Notes: generated by a model not told the origin, from the letters alone. A stretch of 64,000 bases of DNA from Ramlibacter pinisoli (GCF_009758015.1 NZ_WSEL01000009.1:1158501-1222500), one strand, 5' to 3'; counted from the first letter of the stretch, positions 33,252 to 43,091 are shown. Numbers and translations: made by a program.

Positions 33252-34439
33252 TCAATCGCCCAGCAACTCGCCCAGTGGTTTCAAGTTGTCGACACGGTCG
33301 CACACCGCCTTGATGATCATCATCACTGGCACGCCCAACAGCAGGCCCCACACTCCCCAGAGCCAAGCCCAGAACAGCACGCCTACAAACACCGATACAG
33401 CGTTGATGCTGCTTGCGGCGCTAGTCAGCCAGGGGACTATGAGGTTACCCGTCATGGTGTGGATGACGAGTGAGGCGCCCACTACCATGGTCGGCAGTTC
33501 GGCATCGCCGGTCTGCAGGAAAGCCGCGGCTCCGCTGCAGACGGCAATGAGGATGGAGCCCAAGTAGGGAACCAGATTCAGGAGGCCGGCTGCCACCCCC
33601 CAAGCGGCGGCGTGCGTCAGTCCGATCCAGGCGAACGCCGCACCGGAGACGATGCCAACGCCGAGGCTGGTGAGCAACTGCACCAGCAGGTAGCGTTGGA
33701 TCTGGACGTTGATCTCGTCGAGCGCTTGTACGGTGAGCTTCTTCTGCGCCAGCCCCGGCCCAGTGATCTTGACAAGCTTGCGCCGGAAGCTGTCGCCGGA
33801 CACCAGCAGGAAGTAGGTGAGGAAGGTCACCAGCACCATCTGGCCCACGGCGGTGGTCAGCCCCATGGCACCGCTCCATAGGTGCTCACGGATGTCGAAC
33901 TGAGGCTTCTCGACGCGCACGCGCTGAACGCCGCTCGGCGCCCTCGAAGTGCTACGCCCGGCGGCGTCCTCCACCACCTGCGCCAGCTCGTCCGCAGCAC
34001 GTTGCACCGGCTGCAGCGCCCCGTGACTCTGGCCCAACTTCTCGTTCAGCAATTGCCGCAGGCGCTGCGCCGCGACAGGCAGTGAGTTGATGATGGTGTT
34101 GGCGTCATCCGCGAGCCACCAAGCGGCACCGCCGCCGCTAACGAGCATGCCAATGACGAGCAGGGCGGCGCCCGCGGCGCGCGGAATGCGAAGTCGGGCC
34201 ATCGCATCCACGATCGGCGACAGCGCGTAGTAGAAGACGAAGCTCACCAACAAGGGAATGAAGAAGGCACTGGCCCACTTCAGCATTGCCATGGCCGCAA
34301 CGGTGGCCAGGATGGCGACACCAACCCTGCGCACGTCTGTGGTCGCGTGCAGCACCGTGTGCGGCGGCTCCCTCGGATCGAGCGTCTCAGGACGCGGGAC
34401 CGCGAGGAGAGCCTGATCCACCTGCCGCTCTTCGATCAT
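33252..34439 (-). CDS. AI-2E/PerM-family transporter
   Basis: 395 aa from ATG 34439; an upstream in-frame ATG at 34493 would add 18 residues. Eight hydrophobic segments surround a long soluble insert (about 125-220). The family core includes LLTSLGVGIVSGAAFAWIGLTHA and GLLNLVPYLGSILIAVCSG. Members include AI-2 exporters and Na+/H+ antiporters, so transport cargo is not assignable. Stand-alone, convergent with the previous operon. Confidence 0.88.
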   Translation of the reverse strand: MIEERQVDQALLAVPRPETLDPREPPHTVLHATTDVRRVGVAILATVAAMAMLKWASAFFIPLLVSFVFYYALSPIVDAMARLRIPRAAGAALLVIGMLVSGGGAAWWLADDANTIINSLPVAAQRLRQLLNEKLGQSHGALQPVQRAADELAQVVEDAAGRSTSRAPSGVQRVRVEKPQFDIREHLWSGAMGLTTAVGQMVLVTFLTYFLLVSGDSFRRKLVKITGPGLAQKKLTVQALDEINVQIQRYLLVQLLTSLGVGIVSGAAFAWIGLTHAAAWGVAAGLLNLVPYLGSILIAVCSGAAAFLQTGDAELPTMVVGASLVIHTMTGNLIVPWLTSAASSINAVSVFVGVLFWAWLWGVWGLLLGVPVMMIIKAVCDRVDNLKPLGELLGD

Positions 34440-34683
34440 CAACGCCCTCGTGAGCGCACGCCAGCGTGCGAGACCGCTAAAGTATGGGCGCATCCAGAGG
34501 CGGGCGCCTGACCTACCACTGACCCGGCCAGCTCATCGCAGAACGGTCCACCCCGGCGTGCCAGCCCGTGCACAGCTTGCGATCAACGCGTGCGCGACGA
34601 GAGGTCGCGCACGCCTTCCGCCTCGAGCGGCGCAAGGACATGCATCGCAGCGCACCCAGCACGTTCTGGAGTGCCGCGGACCG

Positions 34684-34965
34684 TCAGGACTTGTTGGCCG
34701 GTGCCGCGGGCGCGGCCTGTTGCGGCTGCTGCGACTGTTGGGTCTTCTGCGCCGCCTGGTCGGCCTGCTGCGCCTCGTCCTTCTTCTTGGCGTGATGGGC
34801 ACCCACGGCGCAGCCGGCTGCAGCGCCGACGGCTCCGTGGTTGCCGGCCACATGGCCGGCCACGCCCCCGACGGCGGCACCCTTCAGGCAGCCCTTGGCC
34901 TGGGCCATCGGTGAGGCGGCGACGAAAGCCAGCACCGAAGCGGCGACGAGGATGTTCTTGCGCAT
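34684..34965 (-). CDS. Glycine-zipper exported protein
   Basis: 93 aa. Signal peptide (NILVAASVLAFVAASPMAQA), then a glycine-zipper segment (GAAVGGVAGHVAGNHGAVGA with AAGCAVGAHH after it), then a Gln/Ala-rich low-complexity tail (QQADQAAQKTQQSQQPQQAA). Two cysteines flank the zipper. Such proteins insert in or line the outer membrane. ATG 34980 is an alternative start. Confidence 0.78.
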   Translation of the reverse strand: MRKNILVAASVLAFVAASPMAQAKGCLKGAAVGGVAGHVAGNHGAVGAAAGCAVGAHHAKKKDEAQQADQAAQKTQQSQQPQQAAPAAPANKS

Positions 34966-35279
34966 GGAGTCACTCCACATTGTTTGGATGCGCCCATGCT
35001 GGCATCGGCCCGCACCCGACCATGTGCGCGGGCAGCGGCGCTGCAGGTAGGAAACCTGGGAGCGCGCGGCCGGCGATCGACCGACGTTGGCTGACTGGAA
35101 CCCGACTCGCGTGCAGGGCCGCCCCGCATCGGGACGGAGAAAGGCATCACGGGCGGCTTCTGCACGCCCGCGTAGCTGAAGCTGGCACCTTCTGCTGGAG
35201 CGCAATAGCCTTGCGTGGCCTTGATTGAGGCCCGGGGGCGGTCTACTGCACGGAGCAGGCAACAAAAGGAGAATGGACT
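34966..35279. other. Intergenic region, nothing seen
   Basis: 314 bp between divergent genes. AGGAG at about 35268 serves the next gene; no repeat or hairpin of note. Confidence 0.5.
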
Positions 35280-35705
35280 ATGGACCTGCGTCAAAACCCC
35301 GCCATCACCTTTCTTGCCGTCTTCACCTCGGAGCTGCGCAATGCACTCTCCCCCCTGACAGAGGAGCATTTCGTGGCGGAATTGAGCAGCCGCCACGATG
35401 CGTACGTCATGTACACCGAGGTACGGCTGAGCCCTAGGGAGGGCGGTGACTTTCGCATCGCTCGCTTCAAGCTCGAGGGACTTGAATTCGAGGTCAATCT
35501 CATTCAGGACCACCCGACGCCCGAAATCGCCAAGGTCTTCGGACTGAAGGTGTCTGTGCTGACGGAAGAATCGCAGATCGCCGATACGGCTCAGGAATGC
35601 GCAAAGCTGGCCTTCAGCTGGCTTGCGTACGCCACTGTCCCGGAAGCGGACGAGCTCAAGGCCAAGATCGCCCTTGCGGGCCTCGCCCCAAGCGACCTGC
35701 AGTAA
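35280..35705 (+). CDS. Conserved-looking hypothetical protein
   Basis: 141 aa, soluble, acidic, family not recognised. The middle is beta-rich (AYVMYTEVRLSPREGGDFRI and FKLEGLEFEVNLI) and the end helical (AQECAKLAFSWLAYATV). ATG 35280 has AGGAG about nine bases upstream. Composition and codon use match neighbouring genes. Confidence 0.7.
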   Translation: MDLRQNPAITFLAVFTSELRNALSPLTEEHFVAELSSRHDAYVMYTEVRLSPREGGDFRIARFKLEGLEFEVNLIQDHPTPEIAKVFGLKVSVLTEESQIADTAQECAKLAFSWLAYATVPEADELKAKIALAGLAPSDLQ

Positions 35706-35887
35706 TGATTGCGCCCAGCCTCCTTCTTGCACCGCCCGGGGGCGAGCGCATGGGCGGCGCGGAACCCTGCGTCGCCCCCTTCGCCGCCGGACGGCAAGGG
35801 CCGGACGCTGGTGCAGGGCGCGCACCGTTGAAAGCGCGCCGGGTCGACTGTTCTACGGCCTAGGAGCTGCTGCAGGCCGTGGCGCGC

Positions 35888-36589
35888 CTACCGTGCGGCG
35901 TCCGCCGAGGTCGCTTGCAGGACCTGCAACAGCGCCTGGGCGCCCGCCCCCGACGAGGCCGGGTTCTGGCCGGTGACTAGCAGCCCGTCGGTGACAACAT
36001 AGGACTGCCAGTCGCTGCCCTTGCTGTAGAGGGCGCCTTCGGCCTTGAGCATGTCCTCCACCAGGAACGGCACCACCTTGGTCAGGCCGACGGCCGCCTC
36101 CTCGCTGTTGGAGAAGCCCGTCACGCGCTTGCCCCTCACCAGCGGTGCGCCGTCGGGCGTCTTGACATCGCGCAGGACGCCGGGCGCATGGCACACCGCC
36201 GCCACCGGCTTGCCGGCAGCCAGCGTAGCCTCGATCAGGGCGGCGGAATCGCGGCTTTCGGCCAGGTCCCACAGCGGGCCGTGGCCGCCCGGGTAGAACA
36301 CCGCGTCAAAGTCATCGGCGCGCATCGACGCGAGCGTGCGGGTGGAGGCCAGGGCCTGCATCGCCGCTTTGTCGGCGCGGAAACGCCGGGTCGCGTCGGT
36401 CTGGGCATCGGGTTCATCGCTCTTGGGGTCGAGCGGAGGCTGGCCGCCCAGCGGCGAGGCGAGCGTGATGTCGGCGTCGGCATCCTGGAACACGTAATAG
36501 GGCGCGGCCAACTCCTCGAGCCAGAAGCCGGTCTTCTTTCCGGTGTCGCCGAGCCGGTCGTGCGACGTGAGAACCATCAGGATCTTCAT
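35888..36589 (-). CDS. DJ-1/PfpI family protein (Hsp31-like class I amidotransferase fold)
   Basis: 233 aa. Nucleophile C133 in AAVCHAPGVL, the FYPGGHGPLWDL loop before it and an early Glu (FWLEELAAPYYVF) match the type-1 GATase-like hydrolases of the Hsp31/glyoxalase III group. These detoxify methylglyoxal or repair glycated protein. ATG 36589 begins the typical MKILMVLTSHD strand; longer starts do not fit. Confidence 0.9.
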   Translation of the reverse strand: MKILMVLTSHDRLGDTGKKTGFWLEELAAPYYVFQDADADITLASPLGGQPPLDPKSDEPDAQTDATRRFRADKAAMQALASTRTLASMRADDFDAVFYPGGHGPLWDLAESRDSAALIEATLAAGKPVAAVCHAPGVLRDVKTPDGAPLVRGKRVTGFSNSEEAAVGLTKVVPFLVEDMLKAEGALYSKGSDWQSYVVTDGLLVTGQNPASSGAGAQALLQVLQATSADAAR

Positions 36590-36886
36590 GAGGGGGCCTC
36601 GCGATGTAGTGGAGTTGCAGAGCTCGGGATGTCCGCACGGCGGCGGCCGCGGGAGGTCACGGATCGAAGCACAGGGTAAGCGATGCGCCACGGCCGAGCC
36701 CGCGCGGATCGGCCCGCCTCAGCAGAGCGCCCCGAGTGTCTGGCTCCAGTCTTCGATGGGCCTGCACGCTCGCGCTTCTTCTTGCCCCTCACCCTTTCGC
36801 AAACGTCGTCGGCGACCTCTGAGCCGGTTCGACTTGCATCGTCTTCGGCAGCCCCGAGCTCCAAGAGCCTCGCCCGCCGCACCGCA

Positions 36887-37498
36887 CTATCGAGAGCGCA
36901 TGAACTGGATCGCAAGGGGAACAAGCGACAGGATGACGATCCCGAGGGTTACCCAGCCGAAGTGCTGCTGGACCCATGGGATGCGACCTGTGAAGGAGCC
37001 GAGGCCGATCATGAGCGCTGACCAAAGAACACCACCCAAAGCATTGAAAGCAAGAAAGCGCCGAACCGGCATCTCCGAAAAGCCCGCAACGAAGGGGGCG
37101 ATGGTCCTGACAACAGGAACGAACCGCCCGATGGTCACAGCGGATCCGCCGAATCGTGCAAAGTAGTCGCGTGTGCGCTTGAGATGGCTCGCACGAATCC
37201 ATCCCCGGCGAATCACCCACGGTCCGACGGCCGTCCGCGCGACTGTGTAGTTGACTGCGTCGCCTAATACCGCAGCAACAAGGACCGTAGCCCACACAGG
37301 CCAAGGTGAGCGGCTCGCAATTGCAGCAGATGCGCCAAGCGCAAACAACAGGGAGTCACCCGGCAGGAACGGAAACACCACGACTCCGGTCTCTAGAAAG
37401 ATGACCCCCGCAGCAACGATCAAGCCCAAAGTCCAGTTCGATCTCAACAGCTCCTGAACCGCTTGCGGATCGAGGAGAAGTGAGAGTGAGAAGTCCAT
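36887..37498 (-). CDS. DedA-family membrane protein
   Basis: 203 aa with about five helices. Family features are FLETGVVVFPFLPGDSLLFALG, the GDAVNYTVARTAVGPWVI stretch and FARFGGSAVTIGRFVPVVRT with the conserved F/Y-x-R-F-x-P-x-x-R-T. DedA proteins act in lipid-carrier recycling and envelope homeostasis. Stand-alone gene. Confidence 0.93.
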   Translation of the reverse strand: MDFSLSLLLDPQAVQELLRSNWTLGLIVAAGVIFLETGVVVFPFLPGDSLLFALGASAAIASRSPWPVWATVLVAAVLGDAVNYTVARTAVGPWVIRRGWIRASHLKRTRDYFARFGGSAVTIGRFVPVVRTIAPFVAGFSEMPVRRFLAFNALGGVLWSALMIGLGSFTGRIPWVQQHFGWVTLGIVILSLVPLAIQFMRSR

Positions 37499-37685
37499 GC
37501 GAACCTAAGTGACCAGGCGGTGTGCGCGGGAAGTCTGCGTAGGCATCCGTCGCTTCATACTCGCGACGAACCGCCACCGCTGGGCTGCGTCGGCACCTGG
37601 TCGACGGTGTGGCGGTGCGTCCGAGCCTGATTGACCGCTGGCGTGTCAGCGCCGGTCTCTCCCACGAGTGCCGGCGCCAACGAAG

Positions 37686-38030
37686 TCAATTGGCCGACTT
37701 CTTGGTGGCCTCCGCCTTTTCCTTTTCGACCTTCCTGGACACTTCGGCCTTTTCCTTGTCCGTTTTCGCTTCGGCCATTTCGTGCTTTCCGCGTGCATCG
37801 GCTTCGGCCTTTTCATGCGTGGCCTTGGCGTCCTTCAGACAGGTCTCGCGTTCATCGCCCTTCATCGCGCTGCACGACTTCTTGGCCTCCTTGTATTCGG
37901 CCTCAGACTGCTTCTTCATGGCCTTGGCGTCCGCCTTCGCCGCGCCGGCATTGGTCGTGGCGGTTGGCGTCTGTGCGGCTGCGATTGTCGAAAAGGCAAC
38001 AGCAGCGATCATCAAAGGGAACGATTTCAT
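37686..38030 (-). CDS. Exported Lys/Glu/Ala-rich helical protein
   Basis: 114 aa. Signal peptide (MKSFPLMIAAVAFSTIAAAQ) followed by a highly charged, almost wholly helical body (AKADAKAMKKQSEAEYKEAKK, KTDKEKAEVSRKVEKEKAEA) with a CSAMKGDERETC pair of cysteines that could form one disulfide. Periplasmic. The type is frequent in Burkholderiales but its function is unknown. Confidence 0.8.
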   Translation of the reverse strand: MKSFPLMIAAVAFSTIAAAQTPTATTNAGAAKADAKAMKKQSEAEYKEAKKSCSAMKGDERETCLKDAKATHEKAEADARGKHEMAEAKTDKEKAEVSRKVEKEKAEATKKSAN

Positions 38031-38572
38031 GGCAACTCCAGAGTGAGACAGTCCCTTTCTATGCTCCCCCAGCCTCTAGCCAATGTAGGACGACTGTTGT
38101 CCGAGGCGCCGGACGCAGAAGTTCAATGGCGTAGGTGGGCAAGGCAGGGCCGTGACCTATTCGGCAAGCCGGCTCCTAGCCCGCAAATCTCTGCACGGCG
38201 ACCCCGCACTCTTGGGAGCAGACCGCCAACAAGCGTGCGCGTTCTGTCACCTCAAGTGTCCAGGGTCCCGGCGGCCCAACTGCAGGTACCTCAGCGCCCG
38301 ACCAGGAATGACGGCCCGTCGAAGGAGTGCCAGCTCCCCTGGATGGCTCCTTCCTGATGAACCTGGTCTGAGAAAGTGTGCCCAGCGCCGGCTGAGCTGC
38401 TCAACTTGCCCGCGCTACGGCCTGCTGCCAAACTGCTTGCCAGTCGGACTGGTGTAGTCCGGCAGATTTGCCGGCAAGCCAGGAAGGCACTTACGTGCGT
38501 ACGAGCGCCAGCAGATTCCGCACGTCCCGGAAACCGGCTTCTGGCGCGATTGACGTCACTTCGGGCGCTGAC
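38031..38572. other. Intergenic region
   Basis: 540 bp with no supportable gene. A short hairpin CCGGCA-GATT-TGCCGG lies near 38459-38474, before the next weak gene. Open frames here lack domains and starts. Confidence 0.5.
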
Positions 38573-38875
38573 ATGGATTGGTTGAATCGAGGCATGATTT
38601 CCGCCGCCAAGGACGCCAGGACACGAGTCCTGGCGCTGTTCTACCTTCTGCACGAGCGATACGATCTCGAGGCGAAGCACGCGGGCCGGAGGTTGTGGAT
38701 CGATTATTCCGAAAGCGCCGAGATTCGAGCTCTCTTGCAAGAAGTACGCACGACGCTCGAATCGGAAGGTGGATGTCCGGTGGTGGGCTTCGCCTCCGAG
38801 GCGCAGATACGGCAGTATCTCGGTGCCGTGATCGAGACCTTTGAGTCGCTACCTGGAGATTCAGCCAACAGCTGA
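38573..38875 (+). CDS. Hypothetical protein
   Basis: 100 aa, no family recognised. A helical N-terminal half (AAKDARTRVLALFYLLHERY) is followed by charged helices and a GGCPVVGFASEAQIRQYLGA segment. No signal peptide. A weak Shine-Dalgarno and the isolated position keep confidence modest; ATG 38594 is another possible start. Confidence 0.45.
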   Translation: MDWLNRGMISAAKDARTRVLALFYLLHERYDLEAKHAGRRLWIDYSESAEIRALLQEVRTTLESEGGCPVVGFASEAQIRQYLGAVIETFESLPGDSANS

Positions 38876-39322
38876 AGTCACCGGCCGTGAGCCCGTGCAC
38901 TCGGAGGAGCGAAAAGGCGGCGATGCGCGCCCGAGGCGAGACGATCCACGGTGAAAGCGTCGCGCAATCTGATGGAAAGCAGTCATGCGGGCATCCAATG
39001 TGTCATCCCAGCCACGCCGGCTCCGGAATTCGCCAGCCTCCCTTGGTGCTGCTCAAGAAATGGGCGATCCGCTGGGACGCGCTCCGTGACTGGGCCTCGC
39101 ACGGTTGCCAGTCAGTTCTCCACAGGGTTCTCCACGCGCTCTGTGCAGATGCGAGGTCCGGCCTTGTGGTAGGGGTGCAGGCCCCCGGCGCGCGGTTGTT
39201 CGTTCAACGCCGCCTGCGCTGGACAGCCCCCTAGCAAGCCCCCCCCCCCGCGAAGAGGGGGCGGGTCATGACACGGCGCAAGTACGCTGGCGGGCTTTGC
39301 TCACAGAGGGGTGGCCCGGTAG
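38876..39322. other. Intergenic region with an 11-C run
   Basis: 450 bp without a supportable gene. It contains a run of 11 cytosines (39239-39249) followed by GCGAAGAGGGGG, a possible short C/G hairpin. GAGGGG near 39305 may serve the next gene. Confidence 0.5.
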
Positions 39323-39535
39323 ATGGACGCGCAGTTTCAACGATGGCATGACGCCGAGCGCGTGGTCAGGGAGCTCGAGAAGAGGTCGATGATGGCGCAG
39401 GCCCGCGAAGGCGCTGGATCGATGACGATTCCCTTCAGTGTCCTTCGGCAGCAGCTGTTGGACGCACGGGCCGCTGCTGACCGGGCTCTTGAAGACTGCC
39501 TCCACCTCGTCAGCCGACAACGGGCAGGCGGCTGA
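39323..39535 (+). CDS. Small helical hypothetical protein
   Basis: 70 aa, predicted largely helical with heptad-like stretches (WHDAERVVRELEKRSMMAQA and LRQQLLDARAAADRALEDCL). No family recognised. It is convergent with the sugar dehydrogenase gene and ends 24 bp before it. Confidence 0.5.
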   Translation: MDAQFQRWHDAERVVRELEKRSMMAQAREGAGSMTIPFSVLRQQLLDARAAADRALEDCLHLVSRQRAGG

Positions 39536-39559
39536 ACGCACCGGCCCGCGCGCCCCTCG

Positions 39560-40750
39560 TTACTGGGCCACGCGGTTGATCCGCAGCACCTGTCCCGCCG
39601 CCGTGAGGACGTACAGCTCCTTCTGTCCGTCTTCGCCGAAGGAGAGGACCGTCCCCATGTTCGCGATGGATTGCCGCTGGTCCGTGGCAGCGCCGCCGCT
39701 GAACACGAAGCTGCGCAGCCAGCCGCTGCAGAGGTCTGAATAGAAGTACCGTCCCTGCAGCTCGGGGACTGCGCTCCCGCGATAGACGAACCCGCCGATG
39801 ATGGAACATCCGCCAGCCGGATCGTGCGCGTACTCCAGCACCGGCAAGGTGAAGCCGGTCTTGTCACAGGGATCCGTCCGGAAGCATGACGTCCCTTCGG
39901 TGGCATTCCAGCCGTAATTGAGCCCTGCGCTGTCAGCGGCGCTCACATCCACTTCCTCGATGCGGCCCTCTCCGACGTCGCCGATGTAGAGACGGTCGCT
40001 GGCCGGATCGAATGCGAAGCGCCAGGGGTTGCGCAGCCCATAGGCCCAGATCTCGGCGCGCCGGCCCGGCAGGCCCACGAATGGATTGGTCGAGGGGATG
40101 GTGTAGGGGGTGCCGGCGCTGGCCTGGCGCACGTCGATGCGCAGGAGCTTGCCCAGCAGCGAGTCGAGGTTCTGCGCGTTCCCGGGTGGATCGCCGTTGC
40201 CTCCGCCATCGCCGGTCCCGAGGTAGAGGAAGCCATCGGGTCCGAACCTGACCAGCCCGCCCTTGTGATTGGAGAACGCGCGGTGGGGAATCGTCAGGAT
40301 GCGAAGCGGCGCCGGGTCCGCGACATCGGGATTGGCGGGTGAGACCCGGAAGCGCTCGACCGCGATGTCGCCGCTCGTCTCCGTGAAATAGACATAGAAG
40401 AACCCATTGAGGGCATATTGCGGGTCGAACGCCATCGACAGGAGACCGCCTTCGCCTGTGGTGCCGACCCGCGCCGAGATGTCCAGGAAGGGCGTGGCCG
40501 ATCTCGCGCCTCCCTGCGCGACCACGATGCGGCCAGCACGCTCGACGATGAAGAGACGTGCATCCCCGTCGGGTGCGGTGGCGAAGACGGGCGTACTCAG
40601 GCCCGAGACTGCCACCGATGTGGCCAGGGGCAGGGGCTGCGGGGGAAGCGGAGCAGGACCACCACCACCACCACCACCACCACCACCACCACCACCACCA
40701 CCGCCGCAAGCGGACAGCATCACCATCAGGAGCAGGTGGGTTGGCTTCAT
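39560..40750 (-). CDS. PQQ-dependent sugar/aldose dehydrogenase-like lipoprotein
   Basis: 396 aa, lipobox LSAC at residues 13-16, so a membrane-anchored lipoprotein. A 16-glycine tract follows the cysteine. The rest is a six-bladed glucose/sorbosone dehydrogenase propeller: STPVFATAPDGDARLFIVER, SNHKGGLVRFGPDGFLYLGT with the catalytic-type His and GDGG, IWAYGLRNPWRFAFDP, YIGDVGEGRIEEVD. Soluble glucose dehydrogenase relatives oxidise aldoses with PQQ. No PQQ synthesis genes in the window; some family members do not bind PQQ. Confidence 0.85.
   Translation of the reverse strand: MKPTHLLLMVMLSACGGGGGGGGGGGGGGGGPAPLPPQPLPLATSVAVSGLSTPVFATAPDGDARLFIVERAGRIVVAQGGARSATPFLDISARVGTTGEGGLLSMAFDPQYALNGFFYVYFTETSGDIAVERFRVSPANPDVADPAPLRILTIPHRAFSNHKGGLVRFGPDGFLYLGTGDGGGNGDPPGNAQNLDSLLGKLLRIDVRQASAGTPYTIPSTNPFVGLPGRRAEIWAYGLRNPWRFAFDPASDRLYIGDVGEGRIEEVDVSAADSAGLNYGWNATEGTSCFRTDPCDKTGFTLPVLEYAHDPAGGCSIIGGFVYRGSAVPELQGRYFYSDLCSGWLRSFVFSGGAATDQRQSIANMGTVLSFGEDGQKELYVLTAAGQVLRINRVAQ
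40658..40702. repeat. In-frame (ACC)15 microsatellite
   Basis: Fifteen perfect ACC triplets, GGT on the coding strand, encoding most of the glycine tract after the lipidated cysteine of the sugar dehydrogenase. Slippage would change linker length without shifting frame. Confidence 0.95.
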
Positions 40751-41087
40751 GACAATCCCCGGGGGTCGGGGAACTGTTGGCGCTGCCGCCCGGTCGAGCA
40801 GTCGGACAACGCGCAATCGCGTTGTCAGCGGTTCCAAACGCAGCGTTGCCGAGGTATCGAGGGCTCCTTCCAACCCGGCGAAGCAGCGCCATCGCGCTGG
40901 CGCGCCGCTGGACGCAGGCATGCCCAAGCTCATCCCCACGTCGACGGCACGCTGGCAATCGGGCAACTTGCCGGGTACAACCTGACCGGCATCCCCGTGA
41001 ACGATGCATCGTCCGGACCCGCCAACCCTCGCTCCACATGTCAACCCCGTCCGCACGGACCGCAGGCCGACGCCGTGAGGAGGCCGC
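40751..41087. other. Divergent intergenic region
   Basis: 337 bp between the divergent sugar dehydrogenase and patatin genes. No gene or clear operator seen. Confidence 0.5.
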
Positions 41088-42251
41088 GTGAGCGGCCCCG
41101 CCGCCCGCCGAGCCGCCAGCGTGCGCGCCAAAGCGCGTGCACACCCCCCGCTGTCCAGCCAGGTGGTCCTGGTCTTTCAAGGTGGCGGAGCCCTCGGCGC
41201 CTACCAGGCCGGCGTGTATGAAGCGATGCATGAGCGCGGCATCGAGCCCGACTGGGTCATCGGCACCTCGATCGGTGCCATCAACGCGGCGATCATCGCC
41301 GGCAACCGGCCCGAGCATCGGCTCGCGCGCCTGCATGCGTTCTGGGACGGCGTCCAGAAGAGCTCGCCCCTGGACTCCTTCCTGCGTCTGTGGCCAGGGG
41401 CATCGGGCTACTTCGGGAACGTGGAAACCATCGTCCACGGAATCCCCGGGTTCTTCGCCCCGAATCCCGCGTCGTGGGTCGGTATGCACTTCCCGCTCGG
41501 GGTGGAGGGAGCCGCGTACTACAGCACGGAGCAACTGCGCTCCACGCTCGCATCCCTGGTCGATTTCGAGCTGGTCCGGGCCTGCCGCCCACGCCTGACC
41601 GTCGGCGCGGTGAATGTGCGAACGGGTGCGATGCGCTATTTCGATTCGCGCAAGGAGGCGCTGGCGCCTGACCATGTGATGGCGTCGGGCGCGCTGCCGC
41701 CCGCGTTTCCGGCGATCCGCATCGATGGCGAGCCGTACTGGGATGGCGGCATCTACTCGAACACGCCGATCGAGGCCGTGCTGGAAGACACGCCGCGCCG
41801 CGACTCGGTGATCTTCAGCGTGAACGTGTGGCGTCCGCAAGGCGACGAACCGGACACGATCTGGCGGGTGATCGGTCGCCAGAAGGACATCCAGTACGCG
41901 AGCCGCGCCGACAGCCACATCGAGAAGCAGAAGCAGCTGCACCGCCTGAGGCACGTGATCCGCGAACTGGGCAAGCAGCTGCCGCCGGCCAGGCTCCGGT
42001 CGGCCGAGGTCAAGGACCTGATGGCGTGGGGCTGTGGCACGACGATGCACGTCGTGCGCCTGCTGGCGCCGGGCCTGGACGGTGAGGACCACACCAAGGA
42101 CATCGATTTCACGGCCGAGGGGATCCGCTCGCGCTGGATGGCGGGTTACTCGGACACGCTGCGCGCGATCGACCGGCGCCCCTGGGAGGGCCATGAAGAC
42201 GCGATCGAAGGCGTGATCGTGCACGAACCAGGGCGCGCGCCGATCCGCTGA
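41088..42251 (+). CDS. Patatin-like phospholipase with DUF3734
   Basis: 387 aa from GTG 41088. The patatin catalytic dyad is complete: oxyanion loop FQGGGALGAYQAGVY, nucleophile S61 in GTSIGA, aspartate D219 in YWDGGIYSN. The C-terminal part (about 300-387) fits DUF3734 found in this subfamily. No signal peptide, so likely cytoplasmic acting on membrane or storage lipids. Relatives are often near polyhydroxybutyrate genes, none of which is seen here. Confidence 0.92.
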   Translation: MSGPAARRAASVRAKARAHPPLSSQVVLVFQGGGALGAYQAGVYEAMHERGIEPDWVIGTSIGAINAAIIAGNRPEHRLARLHAFWDGVQKSSPLDSFLRLWPGASGYFGNVETIVHGIPGFFAPNPASWVGMHFPLGVEGAAYYSTEQLRSTLASLVDFELVRACRPRLTVGAVNVRTGAMRYFDSRKEALAPDHVMASGALPPAFPAIRIDGEPYWDGGIYSNTPIEAVLEDTPRRDSVIFSVNVWRPQGDEPDTIWRVIGRQKDIQYASRADSHIEKQKQLHRLRHVIRELGKQLPPARLRSAEVKDLMAWGCGTTMHVVRLLAPGLDGEDHTKDIDFTAEGIRSRWMAGYSDTLRAIDRRPWEGHEDAIEGVIVHEPGRAPIR

Positions 42252-42293
42252 CGTCAAGCGGGATCACGAACGCGCCGGATGTCGCGTGGCTTG

Positions 42294-43091
42294 CTAGATC
42301 GACGACGTGCGGCACCGTGCCGCGAGAAACCCGGTCGCCGCGCCGAGATCCAGGTCCGCCACCAGCAGGCCTTCCTGCCCGTAGGGCTGGAAGCATTGCA
42401 GGGTGCCGTCCGGCCGCGCGATGGCCGACGTGGTGCCGGAGCCCTCGCTCGCACAGTTCACCGACGCGACGTAGCACGTGTTCTCCGCGGCCCGGCAAAG
42501 GATGGCCTTCTCGTGGAACGTGTTGGCGGGATCGGCGAATGTGACGGGGCGATAGCTCCCGGGCTGGGCGATGCTCGCATGCGGATGGAAGACCACCTGC
42601 GCACCCCGACGCACGGCCCAGCGCACGGTCTCCGGGTAGCGCCAGCCCTCGTGGCAGATCACCACCCCGAAAGTCAGTGCGCCGACCCTGAAGACGCGGC
42701 GTTCCGTCGCCAGAGCGGGATAGGTCGCCTCCTCGGTGGGGTCGATCTGTCCCTTGTCCTGCCAGCCCAGGACGCAGCCGTCCGCATCGATCACGCAGGC
42801 GGTGATCTGCAAGCCGCGCCCGGTGACTCGCTCGGTTCCAAGGATGACCGCCACGCCGGCAGCCCTGGCGGCATCGGCGACCTCGGCCCAGGCGCGCTCG
42901 AGGAACACCGGATCGGGCGGCGGCGCCACGCTGCCGGGCCACCGATACCCCGGGACGAAACACTCCGGAAAGCAGATCACGAGCGCGCCTTGCCGGCCCG
43001 CCTCGCCGACGGCCTCCGTCGCCAGTCGCACGGATTCCTCCGGCGTCGATGGTGCGCGGACGTTCGCGAGGGCAATCCGGACCGTGCTCAT
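42294..43091 (-). CDS. Nitrilase-superfamily amidohydrolase
   Basis: 265 aa, catalytic triad E43 (FPECFVPGY), K113 (WQDKGQID), C146 (VICHEGW). Cleaves a C-N bond, amide or nitrile; the superfamily branch cannot be settled by eye. Its ATG overlaps the stop of the DUF3820 gene (ATGA), and it is the last gene of the P450-led operon. It may process a nitrogen-bearing substrate or intermediate of that pathway. Confidence 0.92.
   Translation of the reverse strand: MSTVRIALANVRAPSTPEESVRLATEAVGEAGRQGALVICFPECFVPGYRWPGSVAPPPDPVFLERAWAEVADAARAAGVAVILGTERVTGRGLQITACVIDADGCVLGWQDKGQIDPTEEATYPALATERRVFRVGALTFGVVICHEGWRYPETVRWAVRRGAQVVFHPHASIAQPGSYRPVTFADPANTFHEKAILCRAAENTCYVASVNCASEGSGTTSAIARPDGTLQCFQPYGQEGLLVADLDLGAATGFLAARCRTSSI

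Noticed and set aside
39239..39249. Phase-variable poly-C tract
   Set aside because: The run of 11 C lies in non-coding DNA about 80 bp before a weak small gene; no reading frame or clear promoter spacing depends on it.
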